Origin: Lineus longissimus
Lineage: Eukaryota; Nemertea; Pilidiophora; Heteronemertea; Lineidae
NCBI RefSeq assembly: GCF_910592395.1
Contig: NC_088310.1
Span: 5,091,501-5,155,500, forward strand
Length of the DNA stretch: 64,000 bases
Direction of reading: 5' to 3'
The notes below the pieces were generated by a model. The model did no database searches. It saw only the letters and a program-made list of their open reading frames with translations, and was not told the origin of the DNA. Shown one piece after another: positions 36,777 through 46,307 of this stretch (position 1 is its first letter; each line of letters starts with the position of its first letter). Made by a program: the position numbers and the translations under genes.

Positions 36777-38511
36777 TCCTTAAGTCCATCTCTGCAAGTT
36801 CCAACATTGCTGAAGTTTTTTAGGGTCTTGTCTTTCTACTGGAGTGGCGGAGGAGATAAAAATAGGAGAATCTGTTGAAACTGCAAAGTAATTTGAACTA
36901 ATTTGCTGAAACTGATGAAAGATGGAGGGCTACCTTTCAGAGATGTCTACTCATTCATGAAATTGAATTTGAGACAAAATCAGCACAGCTTACACCAATT
37001 AGATACACCTGAAAAGTGTATTGAGCATAAATCAATATCTCAACAAAGCACCTGTGCCATGCATGCATTATACTATTATACAACATTATCACCACACAAG
37101 GATTTAGATGGAGTGAATCCATTATGATGTCCAATATGGTGACATACAGTGCACATGTACACAACTCAAAAAGATAAGTTTAGTGATGACACATTTTGAA
37201 AGAGATGTGACATTATACTGCAGATGGTTGAAATCATGATTTTCACATCACATCACATACACTACAGATAATGTAATCATTGCACATAATTTTATCACCA
37301 CTTCATGTGTTGTAATTGTATCGCCATTTACGTCATGATGTTTTAAAAACCCTTCAAAAAGTGGCGATGTTACGGTATCTATGAATCTTCTGACTTCTCA
37401 CAACGTCAATGTGGCGATACAATATCAAAGTTAGACCAAAACCTATGCGTGCATGCATTGTCTCAGCCTCCAGCCCCTTCCATCCATCAACTTTCATTAT
37501 CAAATATTAATATTTGGCAGTCTTCCAACCATGACCAAACCATAAACATGGGAAAGAATAAGACACGTGCCATACGATTAAACTACTGTTGTAGCACACA
37601 ATACAGAAAGCGAATTACAGTATTTAGACGACATTACAATAGCTGATTACTCAACCGTAAAGGGAAGTCCAACAATGGCCACTTGTTTACATTTGACAAT
37701 CACCCACGTGTATAAAAAAACTGAAATAAAAACTAATGTACGGGACTTAACTATCCCACATTAGATTGATAACATGCATTAGTAACATGGCAATATATTT
37801 GGACAAGAAAATAAGATATTTACCCATGATATTCATTTATCCACATAAAATATTGCAGATTCGTAAAAATCTTTCTGCTTCATTATCCGGGCACCTGACA
37901 CATCGATGTGTAAAACGTCATGCAATTTGAGCACTTCATTATTATACCTTGCTTGAAAGATACAGGCATTTATTTGGATCAATATTTTACAAGTACAAGT
38001 TAAATGTATATAAAATATTTATAAAGCCCATCATTCTTGTTGTACAGGTACCTCTTTATAGGGTGTATCGAGGTCGAATACAACGAGATTAAACTCCAGT
38101 ACATTTTCCGATGACGTTTTGTACAAGTGGTAAACCCGCGAACTTTTGACTTTTTGGCAGACGATTGTCTCATATTTCTACCAAATTCTCTCAATATTCT
38201 TTTTTATTTTCATCAAGTGCCAATACAAACTTGTTCGTAACTACTGATGGTTAATTAAAACGACAAAACCGGTGCAAATTAACATTGACATTGTAATGTA
38301 TCATAGTGACAATAGGCCTACTTGCCCCAGAAGTTGTCGTCTGCTAAAAAAATTAAGAAAAACATTTCTGTCTGATCATTGCAAAGACAGTGACAGTGAG
38401 ATCTGCTGAAGACTGTCATAAGTATGACTGGTTTTTTTACTGTTTCACTATTGTGTACACCACAGTGATTATTCATACACCTATTTTCTGTTTGTATTCC
38501 AGCAGCTGAGA

Positions 38512-38703
38512 ATGGCATCCATGACCATGAAGAATGCTTCATCCATCCTGGGTGGAAAGAGCAGCCAAGTTGGCCAAGCTTCAGTTGTTATGCCCAGCAT
38601 GAAGTCTAACCAGAAAACCAAAATGAAGAAGCGCCCAAAATCGAAAATGGAGAGGGAGAGACATGTCTTGACAGAAAGAAATGGATGTCTCAGTCATGCA
38701 TTG
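38512..38703 (+). CDS. Candidate 5' exon of the bHLH-HMG gene (uncertain)
   Basis: The frame MASMTMKNASSILGGKSS continues to a Lys/Arg-rich stretch, KMKKRPKSKMERERHVLTER. The ATG lies 13 bp after a TTCCAG acceptor-like site. In-frame joining to the exon at 40705 needs the weak donor TTG|GTTGGT. The better G|GTATCT at 38707 would be out of phase. It may instead be a separate small gene, or non-coding. If used, the downstream protein would be 822 aa. Confidence 0.3.
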
Positions 38704-40113
38704 GTTGGTATCTCAACTCAAGACTCAAAGTAGAACAAGTAGAATTTGGGTTTCACTTTCAGTGTAAAAAGTCCTAATTTTAGATGCAAGAATTGAAATG
38801 AAATAGAGTTTTGACACTCATTGATTGATTATAATGAGAAATTGGAATATTGTCATAATTATGATAGCAGTGGCAATGTTAATGCAGTTCAATGAAGTTG
38901 GGGCGTCCCTAATTCAGTCATGTCAGTCGATAAAAATTGATACTATATGGTGCTGCCATCTGATCTTTGCCTTGGTGAACCAACTGATTACTAGCAATTG
39001 TCTTCATTGAGATTTAGAATTTTACAGGAACATGTATTTAGATGAAGAAACTAAAGATCACTGTGAAACTATGACATTTTCAATCATTGCCTCAAGCATA
39101 ACTGTATAACATAGCATTAAAGCAGTCAAATAAGTTATCTTAATTAATATTTGAGCCATCACCTTTCCTCCTACTATTCTTCTAATACAGCTTCTTTGTG
39201 ATTTCCGTCAATCTGTAAGTTTTTGGGTTCTCATATATCTCTTTATATTGGTGGGTTGTTCTTTTTTGTGAACTTAGTCCCAGGTCAACTGCCAGCAAAT
39301 ATGACCTGTGATTAACTGATCATCTATTCATAAATCTAGGCCATCTATTGCAGCATTCACTATTGTGATCATCATGGTAACTGTGTTACCATGAAATATT
39401 TTCTATAGTTTATTGTCAATAAAGTTATTTCCCCACATAAAACTGATTAAGTTCTGGGTTATCAGTACCACATGTTTCAGAATGCAGTATGCATGAAGTT
39501 ATATCATGTATCATCTACATTAATTTTTTTTTAGACTTGTGAGCATCTTCGAAGAAGACGAAGGTCAGCCTAAGTGCCAAGTTGCCTACTTGTAGCACCT
39601 TAAAAAGCTAGATATCATAACTTTATCCAAAGCTGGCCTTTGAGCCTCCTTTCCCTTGGGTTGTCTAAGGTTGGAGCCATGTGACTGAGGCACTCTGCAT
39701 TCAGATATTTATCAATTCCATCTGGAAAATCTGTCATTCTGCCTTTTACCTGTCAACCTGTACATCATAATCCTTTTCTTAATCTAGGCCTACTAGTTCT
39801 ACAAGCAGTGTATGAGACTCTGATACATCGCTAGTCATCATAACAGAGTTCTCATTCATTGTGCCTACTGATGACAGCTTACATTTACACATGATGCTAA
39901 GCCCAGGAGATCAAACTGACCACCACCAACCATGAGCAGCTTGGCACTCTCCCACCAATACAACTAAATCAAATGGCTTAGCAAGAAGCATTTTTAGCTC
40001 ATTGATGCCACATGCTCCCTTAATAGACATCAAAGAATTTACAAGACACTCGGCACTCGCTACATGTATATGTACTTCAATCAAGTGTTTCTAAATGAAA
40101 GTATTCAACTTAC

Positions 40114-40234
40114 CCCTCAGCTCCTCTGTCTCTGATGAAGTATGACTTAATTCCGATAGAGAAAGTCCATTGACAAGAACCTTGGGCTCCATCCCAGGCT
40201 CCATAGCTGTGGTGATGTCTGTTGGGTTACTCAT
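40114..40234 (-). CDS. EML: EML alternative first exon 1 (distal)
   Basis: An ATG opens a 40-codon frame, MSNPTDITTAMEPG to SSETEELR, ending CTGAGGG|GTAAGT in phase 1. That is the phase needed to join the EML coiled-coil exon (27388), giving EELR-DGLISHENEEL. An in-frame TAA lies about 13 codons upstream of the ATG. The gene link is inferred from phase and strand; 12.7 kb of intron would separate the two exons. An unrelated minus-strand gene is the alternative. Confidence 0.6.
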
Positions 40235-40686
40235 ACTGTGTAGAGGGAATACACCCAGTGATTAATAGTCGGCAGAAGAGTAATTCATGGAATAGTGCCC
40301 CTGATCTTGAATAGCTCTACAAGAGCGCTGTTACTATTTTGAGCAATCCACCTTTCATAGCTGCAGGCAATGGAAATGAAGTAGTGATCTGACACTTGAG
40401 TCGATATCCTAGTGATCCATTGGAGATCCACGTGGTGTACTGTCAGAAGCGGTTTTATCAGAAAATTTAGGCTACTTAATGTAAACGAATTGATAATGGA
40501 ACAAATAACATTTTTATATCTTTAAGCATATTGATAAAACATTGAATAGCAGTTTATCTTGATAAAACTAAGTTGCCCTTCAATGAGTTTAGTTTAGATT
40601 TTAAAAAGTAGGGTAAGCTTTTTTGTCTTCATAGATGAAGAAAAACGAAACTGATATCGGTAATATTATACTTTATAGAAATCCAT
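40235..40686. promoter_or_regulatory. Putative bidirectional promoter, EML distal exon / bHLH-HMG gene
   Basis: This 452-bp interval separates the start codons of two divergent reading frames. It contains a CACGTG E-box at 40429-40434. No TATA box or recognisable AGGTCA direct repeat is seen. The promoter role is inferred from geometry. Confidence 0.45.
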
Positions 40687-43600
40687 ATGCTTGATATTTT
40701 ACAGGGTAGACCAAATATTCTGCCCAAAAAAACGAACAAATGTAGCAACAGCCAATATTTCATGTCGCCTGAAAATCGCCGAAGTACTAAGAAGTCTGGT
40801 GTGAAGAAGGAGCATACACCTCGCACAATGAAAAAAATGCAAAAGCAACACAGGGATAATGAAAGGTAGGTACACATTGATTCAAGAAACAGGTAAGTCA
40901 CCGCAACCAGCTTCTGTTTCTGCAAAAACTTACTATTTCAAAGAAACAAGTTTTCGGTTTTTGAGGAATTTTGGACTATTGAAGGTTTTGGATACACATT
41001 ATATTTAGTCAATTATAAGTTTAAAACAAGAATGTTTCAAACTGAACTTAAAGATATTGAGTCGAATCAACCAATCATTAAGAAATGGTCTTAATTGGTT
41101 GTCTTTTCAGGAATCGCCATCAAGGCATGAATGCTATCATCCACGATTTGTCACTGATGGTGCCTGGTCATGGACAATTTGGCAAGGAAACAAAGGTGTG
41201 TTTTGGCCAAAGGACTAAGAAATACGTTGTTATGAATATCAAACAAAAACCAATTGGTGACAAATGTCAACTTGGATCTTCATTGGCATTTCTGAATCGT
41301 TCGAACCATCTTCATCAAAATTAGCTAGGCATAAAATGTTCAAACTGTAGCGGAGTCAGTTTAATATTCAGGGTTGCAAAATCAACTCAATATTTTTACT
41401 CAATTGATTAGTTGTCTGCTGCAGCTATTTGTGCATGCTGTAGGACTCCCGCTTCTGTTTATAATTACGGATTAAAAGATCCATAACACCCAAATAAATG
41501 TATTGATTTTGTCTTCCAAGATCTTTATTAGCAGATGGTGACATCTCCTGGGACTTGAGATGAAACTGGTCTTAAGTTTCTCAGATAGGTCATTTGGAGA
41601 TATGATATAAAAATCTCTCATCTGCAAGCAGCTCTTTTGAAAGAAGTAACTGAAATGAACAAACATATTTTGTGTTTTCTAAGAAATTAGAGTTAGTAAA
41701 TTTGTATCCTTTTCAGATTCACACCCTGAAGAAGCTGATCTCCTACATCTGCCACCTTGAGGAGTATACTATGAAGTTGGTCACTGAAATGGGCCTGGAG
41801 GCAGATTTTCATGATTTGTTGCTCAAGCCTTATCTGACGGAGAATGATAGTTAGTACTCTGTATCAATTTCCATTCCAAGATACACTAGTTAGCTTTTAA
41901 AATGGGGTAGGATGGGAAAATGTTGTCTCCGAACCAAATTCAGTTCAACAAACCTTTTCAAATTCAATGTCCTTTCAGTAGAGAATAACAGATATGTCCC
42001 AGGAAGAAAGCGCCAAGCGGAAGACACCCTGTTCCGTGAAATTGAAAAATGCAGGAAGTTGTCGTCTCCAACCATCGATTCAACTACTATAGAGGTCCCA
42101 GTGGGACAGCTTGGTCAGGCGTTTATCCAACTCGAGAATGGGAAAATGGCTCCTATTGGTACAGTCCAACAGTCAAGGGATGGGAGTAACTATATCACAA
42201 TACCAGAGATTGTGACCACTTCAGCAGTAAGGCCGTTTTGTTTTTGTTTCTTGCTCTCACACATTGTACTTCAGGGAGGTGGATCTTCAAAAAGAAGGAT
42301 GTCCTTCAGATGAACTTCTTGTTCATTCGATGGACTGGAAAGAGTTTTAGTTCATGAAAATCCACACTGGTCCATCCAGAATTACAATCATGGGTTCTCT
42401 ACATCAGATATTTGCTCTTCCCAACCTATTCTCTGATACTTTTTAATTTTCCAGTTGTACCGAGGAGGAACCATCCTGATACCTTCAGTTGTAGATCTTG
42501 AGGAATTCCAAGCTGGTCACAAATATAAAGACCAAGAAACCATGTGTGTAGCTACAAAATCCTCAAATGATAAGATAAAACCCCAGACGCCCGCAGCATT
42601 TGGCAGTCCAGTTTTGATCTCGCCCTTTGGCTCACCACAAGGACCAAAGACACCTTTCCTGAGGAACACCGGAGATGCGACCCCACTTCTATCTCAGTCA
42701 AGCCTATCCGTCCTGAGCAGTCCCGTCTTGAAATCGCCGTACAGTGCTTTTTCCCACAATAGCGATTCTGGTACACCATCCAAGATGATTGACTCGACTA
42801 CCATGACGACTCTTGCATCCCAGTTGGAGCTATCTATGCAATTGCCGGATCAAGAGGAGGAAACGGAACAACCTACTCATCTTTCACCTACGAATTACCT
42901 CTCTGCGCTAAGCCTGATTAGAAACTCGCAACAAGACGTCGCATCCTACGCCGCAGAGTTCTCGGACGATTCCGTCCTCGATGATGATCCATTGGATGAA
43001 CCCGTCTTTTACGGATCTTACAAAAAGAAGAAACTGAAGCAAAAGAAGAAGAAGAAAGTGCATTCATGTCGGAAACCCGCTACTGTCAATCATCCGTTCA
43101 TGTTTTATGGCGTCGGAAAATACGTGAATGAGAATCGGAATAATGTGAGGAAGTCTAATAACAGTACCGCTGCAAGCTTGTTTTCAAAAGGTAGGTTCGA
43201 AGATGTCATCAAATCCCAAGAACAAATTTAGCAAACTGGACCTTGATTTTTACAATTTATTGAATTGAAATTAACTTTTTACACTTAATCCATAATTTCA
43301 GACATTGGTTCTGTCAATTCCTCCAAATCATCGTATGAATGGAAGTTCCATGACAACACTGCAGAGCTGATCCACAAAAGGTACAATAATAATCAAGCCG
43401 AATTTTTTCACCAGTGAACATGTATTAGGTACTTTTTCACTCATATTCTCCATCTTTTTAAATATTTTCAATTATGGCATGTATGGTATTGGTTATATTC
43501 CAGCAGTGCTGAAAGCGTAGCATCCTTGCAACCAACTAAGCTCGATCATAGAAAGACATCTTGGATGAATGGATTCATGATGTTTAGCAGGATGCATAGA

Positions 43601-44941
43601 AGAGACTTCATTGAGTAAGTTCCACTCAATAGATTCCTAAGGGGAAAGAGAGCTTCACTGTGCCTGTGGCACTTAGCAGAAAAGAAGAAGCTGGACTTAA
43701 ACTGTTTCAATCAATATCACTTTTTGACTCAGATCAGCAGATAGGTCTCCGTCAGCAGTCTAAAAGAATACAAATATACATGTACTCCTAATCTGCACAA
43801 CCTGGCTCGCTCGGCATCCTGCCAATGTTAAAAGCTTGTGGGCTCTGTCACACGGCACTCTGCTCTTCCAATCTATTAATCATCTCTAATATCCTTTGTT
43901 TCAGTGTTAACCCTGGTACCCCAACTTCACAGATCAGCAAGCTGCTTGGCCAGACTTGGAGGGGGATGAACACTGAGCAACAGCAACCTTACAAGTAAGT
44001 TTCCATCGGTTTAGAAAAATCACCTGGTTATATTGTTAGCCTGCAATTACACTAGTGCTTGAGCATCAGTCGACCAATTAAATTGAAGGCCATTTCAAGG
44101 GAACAGTAGATTGTGATTTGTTAAGTAACATCAGAAATTGCTGCTTGAATTCTCAGTCAAATGACTGTCTTAAAAATTGCCCCAGAAGGTTAAAAGTTAA
44201 CGATATTGACTGAGACAAACCAGTAAAGTTAATGAGTTTACATGTATTTCAATCCTGAAATAGTTGTTACAGTGGCACTAGAGCAAAAATCATCATGGTG
44301 TTTTCAGACTGAAGGCGAAGCTATACGCAAATGACTTGGAGAGAATGTATGACGTCTCCCCAGAGATTCCCTTAACAGTCAAGGATGAAGACAAAACTTC
44401 CAGCACCCTGTTTGAGCGGAAGATGCATGGCAATGGCAAAACTGTCCCTGCACTGTTAAGTATGCAAAGTGAAAATATTGAATCATGTCGTGATGGATCA
44501 GTTTCTATCAAAAGAGAAATTGTACTCGATGAGGAGAGGAATGGCCCAGAGTCTGACGAGACCAACACTGCCTCCGAATGTGAATTTGCGACTGAATCAA
44601 ATCAGGATGCAGTGACTGGGTCAAACGATTGCAGCGGTATTCCCAACTCATGCAAAAATGATGAAATTGTCTTCATGGTAAATGGGAACCGCGAGTTTGA
44701 TTATAGAGTGCGGATAAAGATTGAGATGTCAGATGAGGAAGAGGCCAATGTTCCAAGCTTTCCTTTCACTGATTTTGACTCGGAAGCGGTGGTTCCAAAA
44801 AGTATTGAAACAGTGAAGTTAACCGTTCCTTCAGATTCACCTATCGACCGCAGCGTTCCTGATCAACCAGAACCGGTGACAGTAGGACCGTCTGAAGCTC
44901 ACGATGATGGACAGCGGGTTCCTAACGCACCATGTAGGTAG
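40687..44941 (+). CDS. MEIOSIN: bHLH plus HMG-box transcription factor, MEIOSIN (BHMG1)-like
   Basis: Vertebrate MEIOSIN partners STRA8 to switch on meiotic prophase genes in germ cells and combines a bHLH with an HMG box. Exons: 40687-40865, 41111-41195, 41717-41849, 41979-42226, 42455-43190, 43302-43380, 43504-43614, 43905-43994, 44308-44941. All phases agree, giving 764 aa from the ATG at 40687, which has an in-frame TGA 48 bp upstream. The bHLH is at about 50-110: basic HRDNERNRHQGMN, helix 1 AIIHDLSLMVP, helix 2 IHTLKKLISYICHLEEY. A polylysine nuclear-localisation candidate (KKKKLKQKKKKK) lies mid-protein. The HMG box is at about 505-568 (WMNGFMMFSRMHRRDF, ISKLLGQTWRGMNTEQ, PYKLKAKLYAND). 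An acidic tail follows. If 40705 is a real acceptor, the first exon would instead start upstream. Orthology is inferred from architecture. Confidence 0.8.
40705..41849 (+). CDS. MEIOSIN: bHLH-encoding exons of the MEIOSIN-like gene
   Basis: The bHLH is split over three exons. Basic-region residues before AG|GTAGGT at 40865 include His55 and Glu59 (protein numbering from 40687), the canonical E-box contact pair. The arginine at canonical position 12 is kept (Arg62), while position 13 is His63. The loop (PGHGQFGKETK) spans the exon junction at 41195/41717, and helix 2 is entirely in the third exon. Confidence 0.82.
42455..43190 (+). CDS. MEIOSIN: Large central exon of the MEIOSIN-like gene (disordered, Ser/Pro-rich, NLS)
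   Basis: This exon gives 245 residues, low in hydrophobics, with repeated S-P and T-P sites (SPFGSPQGPKTPFL, LSSPVLKSPYSAF), an acidic stretch (DDSVLDDDPLDEPVF) and a run KKKKLKQKKKKKVHS. A FMFYGVGKYVNENRNN block follows. It is most likely an intrinsically disordered, phosphorylatable activation or linker region. The donor is AAAAG|GTAGGT. Confidence 0.8.
43504..44400 (+). CDS. MEIOSIN: HMG-box-encoding exons of the MEIOSIN-like gene
   Basis: Three exons encode the HMG box: WMNGFMMFSRMHRRDFID, then VNPGTPTSQISKLLGQTW and RGMNTEQQQPYK, then LKAKLYANDLERMY. The conserved Met-Asn near the start, the central Gly-x-x-Trp and the PY motif before helix 3 are all present. The acceptor at 43503 is a cagcag pair, so NAGNAG splicing could drop one serine. 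Confidence 0.85.
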
Positions 44942-45640
44942 CAGTCAACTTCGAACCGAGATGGAGAACCGATGGAAATCTTGTCATATGGTTTAGCGCT
45001 GAACGACGCTGAAGAGTGAGAGAGTTGATCTCGTTGATAATGCAAATCCTATTGAAAATAAGCGATTCTACATGTACAGTATATAGATAAGCATGTTCCC
45101 TAATATGAATTAAAGGGCTAAATGATTAAGACAGCACAACCAATCATTGAGAAGAAATCTTGAGAAGAAATCATGAGAAGAAAAATCCTTAGATAATTAT
45201 CTGCTACCCAGACAGACATCATGTTTTCAACAAAAAACTAAAATCAGGATTTTTTAGGGTTGTCAACAACAGTTGACAACCATTACCTTTTCAAGCGAAC
45301 TGGTGCATTATCAAGCACTTCATCATGCTTGGTGGTAAGGTCACAGATCAGAATCAAGAATCAAGATGTAGAAATTGTTAACTATTGTTAGGGATTCAAG
45401 CCTAACTAGATAATATTTTCATTAATTAGAGGTGTTAAAAACACATTTGAAATACATGTAGTGCGAGTGTCCCAGGTGGATCTTGAAGAAGTGACAAAAA
45501 TTGCCACACAATCTGTTTTTATGTCTCCTATGTTTTGTTATGAAGTAATTACATTTACAGTTATAACTTGTTACATTTTATATCATGTTTATATTTTCTA
45601 TCCAGCATTTTTGAAATAAAATCATTTGAAGTCAACATCT
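44942..45640 (+). other. 3' UTR and poly(A) signal of the MEIOSIN-like gene
   Basis: Downstream of the TAG at 44939-44941 the sequence is AT-rich and non-coding. An AATAAA at 45615-45620 is the likely poly(A) signal. Three tandem copies of ttgagaagaaatc-like sequence lie at 45147-45187. Confidence 0.65.
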
Positions 45641-45761
45641 TTGTGAAATATTTTCTTTGAATAATACAGCCAGAAAGAGTTAATAGAGCTGTACTAGTTC
45701 AATAGGTACAAATTGTGTAAGAGCCATGAAGCAAGAAGAAGAATGTATGGATGATATTTCT

Positions 45762-46307
45762 TTTATTTCTTACAAAAGTTTACATTGAGAGATGAATCTA
45801 TTACACTGGCTACTTTCTTATCACAGTCAAAGTTACAAACCTACACATACATTTAATGTACACCGCCGCACACAGAAATTCCAACCCAGCCCAAACATAA
45901 CACAAACAACACCGGTTCATATTATTTCACCCCAAAATAAGTGGAGAGCAGTGGAAAAGGTTTTGGTAGTGTACATGTAGTAGTTTCAAATGTTCAACCA
46001 TCCACAAAAACATACTGGGTAGAAATGAATTGTCCAATATTAGTATCTTTTCAAAAGTAATGTACTCTATCCCTTAATTCACCTCTCATGTTGGATTTGT
46101 ATGTACTTGCCCAAAACTCAAAATGCTTCATTTTTCCTAAATGTGAGAGCCTAGCAAAAAACAAGCATTTTCAGATAAGCTTTAAATTTAGCATCCATGA
46201 AATAGCCATGTCAATACATGAACTGTCATTAAAAGGTTAGATGGCAGCACTGTATAGTATAATGGTTAGAGGAATCGGCAGCACCATAATTTCACTCATT
46301 AGGCAGC
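45762..46307 (-). other. PPP1R21: 3' UTR of PPP1R21
   Basis: This follows the PPP1R21 stop codon (46308-46310). A minus-strand AATAAA at 45762-45767 is the likely poly(A) signal. It places the two convergent gene ends only about 150 bp apart. Confidence 0.65.

Larger units (their letters stand above)
35067..40113 (-). other. Between EML first exons 2 and 1; two unassigned reading frames
   Basis: It holds the unidentified minus-strand frame at 36396-36776 and the plus-strand candidate exon at 38512-38703. Otherwise I see AT-rich non-coding DNA, with a short G run at about 35706-35714. Confidence 0.5.

Noticed and set aside
38000-38194. 64-codon minus-strand basic frame
   Set aside because: First-codon context, composition and splice sites are unconvincing; no family resemblance.
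39538-39570. Possible micro-exon after a poly-T/TTAG acceptor (acttgtgagcatcttcg)
   Set aside because: It cannot be placed between 38703/38707 and 40705 without a phase break or an in-frame TGA.
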